This document shows positions 48,185 through 58,924 of a stretch of DNA of 64,000 nt, one piece after another (position 1 is the stretch's first letter; each line of letters begins with the position of its first letter). The notes below the pieces were generated by a model that had not been told where the DNA came from, made no database searches, and saw nothing but the letters and a program-made list of their open reading frames with translations. The stretch lies in the NCBI GenBank assembly GCA_036362985.1, contig JAYGXS010000003.1, forward strand, positions 68,401,880-68,465,879. The letters run 5' to 3'. This DNA is from Ligula intestinalis. Its lineage: Eukaryota; Platyhelminthes; Cestoda; Diphyllobothriidea; Diphyllobothriidae. A program made the translations under genes and the position numbers.

Positions 48185-49204
48185 CGAAATGAGGTGTCAG
48201 AAATATCGCTCGGCAAGACTGCTACCTAAATATATATTTCGCCTGCCCAACTGTCGTATGAAATTGGGGTTTAAACGTTTAATTCTTGGTTAACAAGTAT
48301 AAACAAATATGTTATTGTGTCAAAAGTGGCCAAAAATATTCAATAAAAGCCACATATAGTTGTTTTAATGAGCTTAATAGAATCAACTCCATCAGCATAA
48401 ACTCCTGCTTGGGCAACTGATGTCTATTGATTAAAATCTGGCCTAAACTTGGCAGAATTTAACGAAAAAGGGGAAATTCGAGCTACTGCAAAAGGTAAGA
48501 ATAGGTTATTATTTAAGTCAAAGGCAAGTAGGACCTGTAAAGACAGTCATACGTTTCGCTCATTCATATTTGCTTGAATAAGCAAGTCAACATAAAACTT
48601 TTTCTGTGGACCTTAGGTAATTTTGGGCAATCAACTCTGACTTCGTTTTTATAGGAACACAGTTTGCTCTATCAGTTCACTAGATATACTCTTATAACTT
48701 TGTAAGGCTTCACCGGTTTACAAAAATGTTCCTAAATAGATTTTGATTTACAGTTCATGTAACTGTCAGTAATAATATGACTGGTATGTAGCTGTGAAAG
48801 ATGGAACAAAGGAATCATGTTCAGCGAATAATTTTGCCCTGCTTTTGAATTATTTCAGGCATCCGGGTGGCAATAAAAATTTGACATGGCGAAAACACAC
48901 ATAAGTCAACCCAGAAGGGCATTTCTTTAGACAGCATAGATCTAAGTTCCGTAGTTTTCGGCACGCTTAAACCTTCTTTCGTGGTGTATTTTGTTATTTT
49001 CTTGTACTTGGAGAGAATGTTTAAGTTCAGAAAAGACTTCATTAAATAATTAAATCGCCTTCATAGAAAAAAGCAATGGTTGTAATTTTTCTCCAGCAGA
49101 ATGAAAACTGACTAATTACTGCATCGCGAGGATCTGGCCTGTTTGTGGAAATTTCCCATGTGGATTGCAATACTCTCATTTTAAAAATAGTTTGTATGTA
49201 TTAT
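48185..49204. other. No feature seen
   Basis: AT-rich with a 73-codon unassigned minus ORF (48821-49042). The C-terminal half of the mariner transposase at 49216 was looked for here and not found. Confidence 0.4.
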
Positions 49205-49214
49205 NNNNNNNNNN
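49205..49214. other. Assembly gap (10 N)
   Basis: Ten ambiguous bases mark a scaffold join. The length is a placeholder, so features on either side may not be adjacent in the genome. It interrupts the mariner transposase frame. Confidence 0.98.
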
Positions 49215-49215
49215 G

Positions 49216-49457
49216 TAGGCGGGTAGAGAGATCGTAGTGATGCCGTTTTTCGATATGAGAAGATGGCATCGGACACTTTTTTTGGAATCTCTTCGTCTGT
49301 TTTGGCCATTGAGGGCGACCTGAGCGGGGTTTTATCCTCAAGTGAAATTTGGCCAGTTCTGAGTCGGGAAAAGCTCTCATAAATTCTCGTCTGGCTTAGT
49401 GTTTTCTTCCCACATGCCTTCCAAAGCAGTTCGACTGTTTTTTCACTTTTTTTTAAC
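49216..49457 (-). pseudogene. mariner transposase N-terminal (helix-turn-helix) fragment
   Basis: The minus frame reads KKSEKTVELLWKACGKKTLS then QTRIYESFSRLRTGQISLED, KTPLRSPSMAKTDEEI. This is the N-terminal DNA-binding domain of mariner transposases: L-K---ET-ELL--AYG---LSR--VYEW--RF--GR-S-ED--RSGRPS-S-TDE. It breaks off at the gap, and the catalytic DD34D domain is not found on the other side. Conserved aromatic and Gly-Arg-Pro positions are substituted, so the copy is old. The Met start chosen by ORF length (49531) is arbitrary. Confidence 0.75.
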
Positions 49458-49690
49458 GAAAGGACAACTGGATGCTGCTTCTTAATTTTTCTCATCGCAA
49501 AATTGTCAAGAGTGTCCGGGGAGGGAGTCAAATAAAACAGTCACTTTGTTCGCTGCAATGGTTTCTTCTGAACGGTACTTGGTCAGATGGGTGGGAGGGG
49601 TGTCTACTGCTGGAAAGGGGCAGCACAGGTAACCCACTTGCCTGCAGAAAATAGTTCTCCTCTTGTACTTCTTGTAAACGATAGAATTCC

Positions 49691-50016
49691 CCGAAGGATC
49701 CACGTCAACTAGAACCCGAGGGGGACTCTGAAGATGAACTTAAGAATTGGCATCCAACCAACATTATTGTGATGCTGTTAATGAAAAGCTTGTAGAATCC
49801 TACTGAAGTAGCTCAATGGTGCCACTTTAATAAATATCGAACCTTTTAGGTCACGTATTTTATGCACAGTAAGTGAGTACGTTTTCTCGCTTGTTCAGCG
49901 CTACCTGAGACTATACCAGCAAAATTTCCCGAAAGACCCACGTCAGACAGAACCCGAGATGCACTCTAGAGATGAACTTAGGAATTGTCAGGTAACCATC
50001 ATTGTAGTACTGCTAA
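49691..50016 (+). repeat. Direct repeat, 85-bp unit with 238-bp period
   Basis: 49691-49777 and 49929-50016 share CCGAARGAYCCACGTCA, AGAACCCGAG, ACTCT-AGATGAACTTA and GAATTG. The offset is 238 bp. Two units of a tandem or satellite-like array, or internal repeats of one element. Confidence 0.7.
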
Positions 50017-50502
50017 GAAGTTGGTCCTCGACTTACATAGTTAACAGAACCATAGTCCTGCTTCCTGCCTACCAGGCGCTAAACGCATGCCTAAAGTCAG
50101 TTTAATTAAGATCAACAGGGCAGCTAAGCAGACCCAAGCATGCGGGATATTTGAGATCAGAGGAAAATAGGATAGGAGCCGACCAGGAACCGTGTGACCA
50201 GCATGGAACACCATCTCACCACCGTGCCCACGAGATTGACATCTACTCACGTGGGAACCAACACTTGATCAGTCCATTAGTCAACGAGAGGCAGATCAGT
50301 AAGCACGCTGACTTGCCAACATTACGAAGGCGGTAAAGGGGGTAAATGTCGCGCGAATTCACCATCGGTCAATCTCTGAGAGGTCAAAACTAATCAGCAG
50401 CGAACAGGCAGATCAAAGTTTGTGCGTCCAGCAGGGATATAATATCAGACAGCCGTAAAGACTGAAGTAGTCACGGCCTGTAGGAAGAAACACCACAGTT
50501 AT

Positions 50503-50580
50503 CTGATGACGGAAATGAGTGTTTCCGAAACGTCAGTCTTTATAAACTTTGGAATCCTAAACTCGTCCCCTCTTCTTTGT
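50503..50580 (+). ncRNA. Penelope-type hairpin motif, copy 6 (best preserved)
   Basis: CTGATGA (50503-50509), one unpaired C, GGAAA/TTTCC stem (50511-50515 and 50522-50526) with TGAGTG loop, GAAA (50527-50530) and CGTC (50531-50534). The tail has TTTATAAACTTTGGAATCC and a TCTTCTTTG-rich end. The order CTGATGA-stem-GAAA-CGTC is that of a minimal hammerhead whose stem III is the ACGT palindrome, as reported for PLEs. The extra C after CTGATGA and no clear stem I weaken the case for activity. Confidence 0.6.
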
Positions 50581-50956
50581 CTTCTTTGGGGGGTGACGAA
50601 AACGATATATCCATGCAGTTAAGCGGCTCCATTGAGGATTTTTAAATCTGCAAAGTTATACTAAACTTGAGTTTGACTTTTTGATGTATTAAAAGTGCAA
50701 GTCTCGTAAAATCTCATCTAGGGACGGCTCTTTTCTGACATAGACAGGGTGCCCCAACCAATCAGTCGGTATATGTGGAGTAAAGGACAGAAGCCCTTCG
50801 GAACTCTTTTGAAGCGGTGCAGGAATGCATAAATTGTGGCGAATATGCCAAAAGTGTTACAGGTCGCTTTGTTATGCAAAAAACTCATGAAAATATTTGC
50901 AAAACATAAATGCTTCAAAAGGTCAGGCATTTGCGAAATAGCAGCGTAGAACACGT

Positions 50957-51274
50957 TCACTGCATTTCCACCATGAAATGTCCACCAGCTCCAACTTTAA
51001 TGTAAATATAAGGTCTGTTGACATCAAGTAAGTAGTATATTTTTCTGTTAGGAAGGGGTTGAGTGCTTGAGGTGGCCTTTAAGACTTGATTATCCAGACG
51101 TCTCTTGAACACGCTCACGGCGGAGGAATGCACAACAGACGCTGCGAAAGAGTTCCGCTGTCGAAAGTCTCTTTGAGAGAATAAGGATGAACGTTGGTTT
51201 TTGCGGCTCAGTTCCGCCTTCAACTGGCAATCATGTCTTCTGTAAGAGATCCTCTCACTTAACAGCCAGATCAC
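50957..51274 (-). pseudogene. LINE reverse transcriptase ORF C-terminus
   Basis: The minus-strand translation ends a non-LTR retrotransposon protein: ERISYRRHDCQLKAELSRKN, then QRSSLFSQRDFRQRNSFAAS and VVHSSAVSVFKRRLDNQVLK. This matches the common C-terminal pattern R-H---L-----R---R--FFS-RV---WN-LP--VV-A-SV--FK-RLD of animal LINEs. The usual W-N is replaced (RQRNS). It differs from the CR1-like family at 53481 and 56203, so a second LINE lineage is present. Nothing upstream (the RT palm) is readable. Confidence 0.65.
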
Positions 51275-51341
51275 TTCGCCTTAAACATCAGGAAGACTAT
51301 TGGAAGCGAACCGGCAATATCTCTCGTGCCCTTCGTTTCTG

Positions 51342-51391
51342 TTAGACCTTCTCAAATTAGACCTTTCTCAAATTAGACCTTTCTCAAATTA
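51342..51391. repeat. Short tandem repeat, three 15-16-bp units
   Basis: TTAGACCTTCTCAAA followed by two copies of TTAGACCTTTCTCAAA and a partial unit. It lies directly before the putative LINE C-terminus on the plus strand. Confidence 0.85.
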
Positions 51392-51394
51392 CGG

Positions 51395-51560
51395 CTTGCA
51401 CCACAGCATCTTCATAATCAATGTCGCTGACCGATATAAAAGGTCACAGTGGGTGGTCAATAGCAAGTATCCTTGGAGGAATCAAACGGTCAATCAATGT
51501 CAAAGTTAACAAGTATTTGCTTAGGCGCACGCATGCTAAGCAGGTGCCCCACCGTACTTC
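51395..51560 (+). pseudogene. Probable LINE ORF C-terminus (frameshifted)
   Basis: Frame 1 gives VADRYKRSQWVVNSKYPW, and after a frameshift IKRSINVKVNKYLLRR. Together these resemble the RV--RWN-LP--VV---S---FK--LD-YL end of animal LINE proteins. The CR1-type 3' tail starts at 51571 directly afterwards. Short and eroded, so moderate confidence only. Confidence 0.4.
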
Positions 51561-51570
51561 TAACACAGGG

Positions 51571-51705
51571 ACCAGCTTTACCTTTTACCTTTAACCTTTT
51601 ACCATTACCCCTTGCTTTCCTTATCCTTTGTACTCTGTGAATTGAACCATTTTTGCTAAAAGTTTAAGTTAATCCATTCTAAATAAAGCATTTCTCTCTT
51701 TCTCA
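51571..51705 (+). repeat. CR1-like LINE 3' tail
   Basis: A CTTTACC/TTTAACC pyrimidine block leads to CCTTTGTACTCTGTGAATTG, CCATTTTTGCTAAAA and AAATAAAGCATTTCTCTC. The same order is found at 56750-56868 (plus) and, inverted, at 53481-53600. AATAAA serves as polyadenylation signal. Confidence 0.75.
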
Positions 51706-51993
51706 AGTGTCTGGTGCATAAACTTCAGATATGTATACCAAAAGAATCAGTCCGCACCTTACAAGGAAAATGATTTGGCCTTCAGTGTCCGAAACATGCG
51801 GTTTTAATATTCCTACGTGAAATTCTCTTACTAGAAACAATGCAGATAATTGTAAGAGATCGGAAAGGGAATCAAATTTCATTTGTTTTCATCACGTAGT
51901 AGCAACAAAATTGACAACAAATATGCCTGAACTTTTAGCTGGCGCCTGGCTTTTAGTAGCGATACCAATTTTCACAATTGATTATCTTTGTCT

Positions 51994-52050
51994 CTAATGA
52001 TGCTATGAAACGAGAATCTGAAACGCCAGGCCAACCATTTTCATGTTCCA
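51994..52050 (+). ncRNA. Penelope-type hairpin motif, copy 7 (diverged)
   Basis: TAATGATGCTATGAAACGAG, then AATCTGAAACGCCAGGCCAA and CATGTTCCATGGATTG. The CCGAAACGTCAGG and TTGTTCCAGCGAT landmarks are recognisable with substitutions. No PLE coding was seen upstream. Confidence 0.4.
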
Positions 52051-52799
52051 TGGATTGCACCTTCCCTTTTAAACTGCAGAATCGACGGTTGGGTCCAATT
52101 GGGCCCTGTTAGAACATTTTAATTAGCGCGCGCAACTAATCGGTCACTTAAATAAACTATCTGTGACCCTAAATTAAACTTTCCCAAATGTGCTCTCTTT
52201 TTCCCTACCTTTCGTGATGTCTGCTCGAGACTTCCAATTCATTCGCACCCACTTCTCTCCGGTAACTTTAACTGATCTTTTCGGGGACAACTTTGCGGTG
52301 TTACAACGACCCTGGCTCTTGGCAGACGCCCTTCCGGCCCCGTCACCACAAATAAAAGAACCTCGACTTCATGTGTCACTGGGTCGAGGCGGCGTTCGTT
52401 TATTCACTGGGCCTGCTGCTGCTGCTGTTTGGGGACCCCCTGGTGACCCCCCAAACTGACTTGATGCCTTTGTGGTCGCACGTGCAGTCGGTTGCCGTGG
52501 CATCGACACGGTGACATGGTAACGAGACGCCTTGGCCGTGGCCACGACACGTCGGATCCTGTAACATGACCCCAGCCTCGACATCGGGGGTGGCTATACC
52601 CCTGCGCCTCGCTTAAGCTTACGGCACGTGACCCATAGGTGTCATATGACTCTAGGCGGCACGCCTGATCGTGTTCGTATTTTAAAATGTGGCTAGCAGA
52701 CGCTTCCCCACCTCTTGACTTTAATCAACCCTAAAAAATAGGCTGGAGGGATTTAAGCTCTCGTAGGCCTCCTTTCGACAAAAACTGGTGGCACGCTAA
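52051..52799. other. No assigned feature; GC-richer
   Basis: Overlapping ORFs on both strands (52190-52459 plus, 52584-52369 minus) occupy a GC-richer patch. No domain recognised; the openness on both strands points to composition. Confidence 0.35.
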
Positions 52800-52807
52800 T
52801 ACTTACT

Positions 52808-53342
52808 GGCAAAAGATGCTTATGCAGCCCTACTCATATACCCCTACTCCTAGCATTTTGTCCTGCAAATACGGTGGTTATAGAGTTTTGTGGGGCGGGG
52901 AAATAGGATAGGCAGAGAAGGAAATCTTTAGAAATAAGTGTAAAGTGTAAAAATGTCGTCGAAGTTGCTTCCCGTGGCTGCTGGGAGTAAGTTGTTCCGC
53001 GCCGCGGACTATACTAATCTAACTCCAGAACTGTATGTTAGACCGCAGGTAAGTTGAAGTAGATGACCTCCTAACCACCATTTCAATTTTCTGGGAAATT
53101 CAAGAAACCTGCAATTTGATAACGGGGTTTTCCCGCAATAACTTTAATGCTAATACAGATTAGGAAAATCTGCAGATATAAATCAAAAGCACTTCTAAAT
53201 ACAGTAAAATAAAAATGAATTTCGCGTTTATTAAAGCATATTCCACTGCGTGTGCTAATTTTCCGCCCATAACCACCGTTTTCGTAGGAAAACACGCAGG
53301 GAGTAGGGATTGAAGAGTAGGGCTACATAAGCTACTGTTGCC
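52808..53342 (-). mobile_element. TIR element family A, copy A3 (535 bp, perfect 8-bp target duplication)
   Basis: GGCAAAAGATGCTTATGCAG at the left and the reverse complement of 53323-53342 at the right form TIRs continuing about 75 bp to ACGGTGGTTAT. Both flanks are TACTTACT (52800-52807 and 53343-53350), an exact 8-bp duplication. The interior is that of A1 reversed, including a conserved CAGGTAAGT donor-like site at 53046-53054. No transposase. It is less eroded than A1 and A2 at its ends. Confidence 0.92.
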
Positions 53343-53480
53343 TACTTACTTACTGCCGCAGCAATTGGAACCGAATGCATGCGGGTCTAAGGGCGTATCT
53401 GAGGCGGCGGAGAATTTATCCTACCCAAAAGTGTCGTATCGTAAAAGGCAAAACGTTCACCTTTTGGTCTTGCCTTTGAC

Positions 53481-54282
53481 AAGAGAGGGAGAGGAAGGAG
53501 AAATATATGCTTGATTTTGAAGGTAAATATCCAAAATTTTCAGCGAAAAATGGCTCCATTCACTGAGGGCAAGGGATAAGGTACGGTAAAAGTTGATAGA
53601 ATACGCGAAGTCTACAGGGTTACATGATTTCCACGCCAGATTTCAACTCCTGAACTTATGTTTCTTCACACGTGAGATGGTGTGCTAGGAATGGATGTAC
53701 AGAGTGCTGATATTCCGATGTACAGCAGGACATATGACGGAAGTTTCGGCGCATTGTACGAGAAGACTTCGCAGCCAGTAGTTTAGAGTAGAGAAGATGA
53801 GGGATATCACCAAGAATGTGGTCAGCAAATTGCTTGACCGTTTTAAATTGTCGCTGAATTATAATATCAGCTATAAAACACAAGAAACACCGGCAGCTGA
53901 GGTGAGCATTTGGAAGATACGTTCAAATTAACCAGGTCTTTCTTAAGTTAGGTCGAAAAAAGAACTGTAGAGCAGTACATAAATAGGGGCAGAATGCAGG
54001 CAACTACAAATCTCCAGATTAGGGCTTGCGGTGTGCGATATGAACGCAAACGGTGGATATAATATGCAAGTTTACGAATTTTGCTTAAAAGGCCTATAAC
54101 GTGAAGAGTAAACGAGAGCTTAAATGCCAGAGTTACACCAAGGTACCGGAAAGAGAAAACCTCATCAGGCAGAATGTTTGTGGATTCATGATTGGACGAG
54201 GGTCGCAATCGAAAAACACACTGGACTGACTTCCGGTTGTTTAGTGGAAGGCAGTTCACCAACATCGGAAAAAGCATAATTT
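53481..54282 (-). pseudogene. CR1-like LINE 3' part (RT thumb/C-terminus and tail)
   Basis: On the minus strand, 54277-53948 reads SVQCVFRLRPSSNHES, FRYLGVTLAFKLSFTLHV, KIRKLAYYIHRLRSYRTPQA, LIWRFVVACILPLFMYCS: the FRYLG-T block, the R-L-Y-I-RLR connection and the I-RF---CILP---YCS block of CR1-clade RTs. After a frameshift, 53883-53656 reads RQFKTVKQFADHILGDIPHL, TSEYQHSVHPFLAHHL, the C-terminal end. Then come stop codons and the shared 3' tail down to 53481. 5'-truncated, as usual for LINEs, and frameshifted. Confidence 0.85.
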
Positions 54283-54479
54283 AATAGCGTCCATAAATGT
54301 GGAGAATACTTTTCAGAGGCTAGTTAATATGGTTTAATTCGTGCGGCAGTGACAGTAACGTATCCCACTCAGATATCAAACGGAATACAGCCTACTCGTT
54401 TCGCCTTGAAGCTCTGTTTTAAAGGCGTCGTGGGTGATCACCCAGCAACAACAAATTACTTATTCAGAAGTATTACCGT

Positions 54480-54612
54480 CAACGAGGGGGAGGTATTCGT
54501 CGACGCCGTCTATCATCTCTCAACCGCCGGACGGGGAGAAAATGCGAATATTTTCTCTTCATCATTCCGCCAGCTGCTCTGTCAGTTAAGCCACGGGCTC
54601 ACACCCTGACGG
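54480..54612 (-). repeat. Possible tRNA-like SINE head
   Basis: Minus strand GTGAGCCCGTGGCTTAACTG then ACAGAGC resembles the A-box side of SINE F2 (GAGCCCGTGGC). A GGCGGTTGAGAG lies where a B box could be, but spacing is far larger than in a tRNA. Weak. Confidence 0.25.
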
Positions 54613-55313
54613 CTGCGGTCACATGGATTGAATGCTACCGTCGTGACCCTATACCGGGACCCCAAGGCAAAAGGGAACACACATATTCCATTCAACACTC
54701 AGGCTGGGTCTCTGGTCTTGAATGTGCCCGATCCTGGCCCAGGGGGCATGAACAGATAATTCGATTGCGAAGGCCTTAGGCTCAGTAGACAATCGTCTTC
54801 GGATGGAAACCCGTACTCGTCCTCCTTATTGTCGCATGGCTGTCTGATGCCATCGAAAAAACTGCAATTACCATTTTAATATTATTCGCTTATGTGCTTT
54901 TCAAAAGTGCGATTTGTTTCTTCTAGGTTTATTTGTCTTCCCTCCCTCTCTACCATATACTTCCACAATATTTCTGCCAAACCGCAATATCCCTAAAGAA
55001 TTGTCGGTCAAACAGTGACAGAAAACGTCATGAGCTCAAGTCCTGGCAAAAAATTTTGATTCAAAGTCAATCTGAAGTATTCTCTGTCAGACGGTCAGAG
55101 GTTACTGAGTCAACTGGTCTCATTAGGCTTTCATTGACCTCTAGAGTTTGAACGTTACAGTCTGGAAAATGTGCAGCCGTATAGTGGGAGTTCTGGTGAC
55201 AGCCCTCATCACTGAAAGTTTCGTATCACGATGTTGGTCTAAGCCACCGCTCCCTCCCCCTTCCCTCCCTGTCAATTCTTTTGTATAATACCTGCAGCTC
55301 GTCCACATCCGAA

Positions 55314-55448
55314 TATTCTAACCAACCGGTCATATAAAAGGATAACAAGACTGGTGAAGCAGTGATATCAGGCAATTGTTTCCATGCTCCCAGTTTTTTT
55401 TCACAGGACTGTTCCGGATGACCTATCGCAGGGGGTTAATTAAGTTAA
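55314..55448 (+). repeat. Duplicated block J1 (uninterrupted copy)
   Basis: TATTCTAACCAACCGGTCAT is identical at 55314 and 56173. AAGACTGGTGAAGCAGTGAT, TTTCCATGCTCC and CAGGACTG (55348-55411) match 56911-56978. In J1 the two parts are about 10 bp apart. Confidence 0.75.
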
Positions 55449-56172
55449 ACCCTGGCAAATACGATCTTCAGGACCAGTTTCGTAGGTGAGTAGAAGTCAT
55501 GGGAGGCCAGAGTGGTAGTCAGAGTTTATTCTATACAGAGGGATTGGACGAATAGACAGTAGGAAATCGACTGTCAGACGACCACACAACCGCAAGCCAG
55601 TGGACAGCATTTGAAGTGATGTCGTCGTCAAATGAGGACCTCTGTGAGTCGGCCTGTGATTGGCTATTCCAGAGGCTGGAGGCAGAAAGCGCTCACAAGT
55701 GCACTTCGTGCGAAGCTTGTCACTATAAGTGCTCCCTTCCCAGACCGATGGAAGTAATCGAACGAAGAAAAAATAGTTAAATGGCTGGAGAAAGCCGGTG
55801 GGTCAGTTAAACGTCAACGGCAAATGGGTATGCTGTGTCAGTATGGATATAAGTAAATGGCACCACTGGCAGTAGAAGTAGGACCAGCTGTTGGGAAGAA
55901 GATCTGCCGGCTGGTACTCATGGCGGGACTTCCCAGTTGGCTTGAAAAGGAACCCTGGTCTGGAATCAATGGGCGGAAGAGGGTTTCTACTTTCCATATC
56001 GCTTCAATACCCAACATATTACGTGTCCGGTTTGGTGATGTGTGGTTTAGCTCTTCCGTCGGCAGATGCCTGTACATGCTCTTCATTGCCATTAGAGTGA
56101 ACTGTGTGTTTGTTTTACCATACGCGGCTCAATCTTTCGTTCTTGTGAAATGAAGTGTACAGCTGCCTTTGG
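55449..56172. other. No assigned feature
   Basis: ORFs open on both strands at 55803-56153 (up to 98 codons plus, 84 minus) in a GC-richer stretch. The plus reading WRDFPVGLKRNPGLESMGGR has no domain I recognise. It sits between the J blocks and may be part of a larger repeat unit. Confidence 0.3.
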
Positions 56173-57018
56173 TATTCTAACCAACCGGTCATATTATGAA
56201 CGTACCTCTAATTTACTCTTCACACTGAAGGCTTTTTTATTAAAATATGTAGACGTTCATATTATATCCACCGTTTGCGTTCATGTCGCACACCCCAAGC
56301 CCTTATCTGCTGATTTATCGATGCCTGCATCCTCCTCCTCATCCTTTACTGCTCTCCAGTTATGTTTTCAGCTTGACTTAAAAAAGATCTGGTCATTTTA
56401 AAACGTATCCTCCGAATGTTCTCTTCAGCTGCCGGTGTTTCCTGTGTTTTCTTAGCTGATATTAAAATGCAGCGACACTTTAAAACGGTCAAACAATTTA
56501 CTGATCGCATTCTTAATGAGGTCGCTCATTCTCTTCACTGTGAACTAGAACCTGCGAATTCTTCCCGTACCATGCGCCAAAGCTTCCGTCAAATGTCTTG
56601 CCGGACATCGGCATATCAGCACTCTATACTTCCATTCCTAGCACGCTGCCTCACGTGTGAATAAACGGCAAAACAGAAGTTAAAGCTGACCTGTCTCCTT
56701 AATAGCTGTGGATATCGTATAACCCTTTAAATTTTGAGTATTCCATGACCTTTTAAATTACTTCATCCTTTGTTCTCCGTGAATTTAGCCATTTTTTGCT
56801 GAACCTTTTGAATATCTTCCTTTAAAATAAAGCAGATTACGCTCTTTCACTCTCCTCATAACGAGAGTCCTCTCCGGAGCATATGAATTGCATGTGACTT
56901 CGAGTATAGTAAGAAAGACTGGTGAGGCATTCATCTCAGTTCCTTATTTCCATGCTCCGAGGTTTATTCGCAGGACTGCATCCTGTTGACACAGACAGTC
57001 CATGAGGTAATTTAGTTC
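56173..57018 (+). repeat. Duplicated block J2, split by a LINE
   Basis: The left part (56173-56194) is identical to the start of J1, and the right part (about 56905-57018) is similar to the rest of J1. Between them stands the 5'-truncated LINE at 56203-56868. The LINE therefore inserted after the duplication of this block. Confidence 0.65.
56203..56868 (+). pseudogene. CR1-like LINE 3' part (second copy)
   Basis: Nearly collinear with the minus-strand copy 53481-54282: TTACTCTTCAC, ATATTATATCCACCGTTTGC, CGCACACC-CAAGCCC and GCTGCCGGTGTTTC are shared. The frame 56416-56664 reads QRHFKTVKQFTDRILNEVAH, SYQHS-type TSAYQHSILPFLARCL, the protein's C-terminus, then a stop. The 3' tail follows with CCTTTGTTCTCCGTGAATTT and AAAATAAAGCAGATTACG. 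5'-truncated within the RT. Confidence 0.85.
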
Positions 57019-58924
57019 CTCTCATGTTGGCTGTCCGCACCACCCCCATATTAACTAGGTGTCTCACCCAATCAATAAAAACGTAAAAATTTCTAGAAAA
57101 ATACTTATAATAAAACAGTACGGTGAAACTCGTAATCTCAGGCTTCTGCAAACATGGCATTTTATGCAAGACGGTAGAGCAAAAACAAAACTGCGCAGGG
57201 CCTACTTCACTTCCTCTTTTCCCAACTTACCATGTCCTAGCGGTGCTTTTAAGTAAAAAGGAGGGACATTAGTTTAAACAGTAGCTTCGTTTCTACACCG
57301 CCACCACCGTTTTGTTTCTTCACACCAGACGAGCCAGACTTTACCCCCTCCCCCCGAATCTCAACCCGGTACAAAATATAGACTTGGCTCTACTAATAGT
57401 AGTAAGTCCATGCATCACACCCACAAACGCACTTTGTCAACTGACGGTGCACTGAGCAGAACGCATTTTTGCTGCGGCCCATTAATTACGCATTATCTTC
57501 CCGCCCCCTCAAATTACCACGCTGCCTTCGGACTGTAGGCGGCTTCAGTCACGTAGCCGCCAGCCGGGTAGCAGCGACCCCGCAAAAGTACAGCGGCCAT
57601 CGCTAGCGTGCACACGCACCGTCTGAATGTACTCTCCGGCACACTGCTATACCGCCTGTAGTGCCGGTGGAGGCTACGGTAAACAGGTTGCGACTAAACG
57701 TAGTTGGTGCTAGTAGTCTCGATTCGTCGAGCAGCGGCTCCTCTTATGCTTTCCTTAAATGGAAGTCCATATCAGAAGCGAGCAAGTTGGAAAACAAGCT
57801 CATATTTCGAGGAGGGTAAGATACGGTAATCAGGAATAGTTTACTGAGTAAGCGCACGTGCTCGGGATATGGGAATACCGGGAGAAGAAAGCAGTAGGTA
57901 TGTAAAGCGAGTGACGGAAGCGTGTAGTATGATACGGGTGCAAAAAGAGATACACAAGGATGACTTATCGAAATCGGAATACGGCAGAACGCGGCATGAT
58001 GTCCGTCCAATCAGAATCATGTTCAACGGGCAAAAGGCCCGGTGACGTCAAAAGTAAGATTAAAGCAAGACGGTTCGGTTTGGGCCGGTACACGCGGCAC
58101 GCCGGCTGTCTGAGGCTGATGCACCGGAAACAAGACACGGAAAACAATTTTCCACGAAGACACTGATGACTTGTGTTTGACTTAAATTCCGCTGAGTGCG
58201 GCTTTTATAGCATTTACCTTGCTCCTTCCTTCCTTCCTTCAAAAATTGCAATGTTATACTGGGAAGACGACGAGGAACGGGCGTGGGCACATGGAAGCCA
58301 TTGGAGTGTGTCATGCACAAGCTTGTCTCCCAGTCAGCCCATACGCACACCAGCCTCCGTTAGCCTGGGTTTAACTTCGGTGAGAAATGTCACGAGGTCG
58401 AGCTACGGGCATTTTAATCTCGTCTGACTCGCGGTTTCGACTTCTTGTAGCGATCTTGTACTCTAACAGATGCATGTCCCGCATGTCTGGCTTTCGTGTG
58501 CGCCAGCGCGTGCTCGCCGGACGTGTCAAGGTCGGGACTTGTCTGGCCTCACTAGCCAATCACTCCTCAAGGCGAGGCCAGTGCACAAACTGCAGGGGAG
58601 TTGTTTACGCTCAGTCACTCCCAGAACCGACGATCTACTGTTCGGTTGTAGTTGTCCGGACCCGGTGATCTACTTGCCGGACTGCACCTCTGGACTCCGG
58701 CCCATTCATGGCTGGACTGCACTTGTCTGGGAGTCCCTTATCCATTACTCATATTCTTACATATTCACCACTACATTAAATTATCGGTAACAATCTGGCC
58801 TTTCACGCCTTATCATATTAACTAGCTTATAAATGTTGGGATATGTGAAATCGCCTATTATCTGGCCGGACCACATCGTAACCCACATTCTCTTGCTAGC
58901 TCGAAACTCCCCCAAACCATGGAT
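57019..58924. other. GC-richer stretch, no recognised gene
   Basis: 57480-58740 is GC-richer, with many overlapping ORFs of 60-106 codons on both strands that show no consistent coding frame. A short (CCTT)n run lies near 58228. No domains recognised. A CpG-rich promoter-like region cannot be excluded for 57480-57720. Confidence 0.3.
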
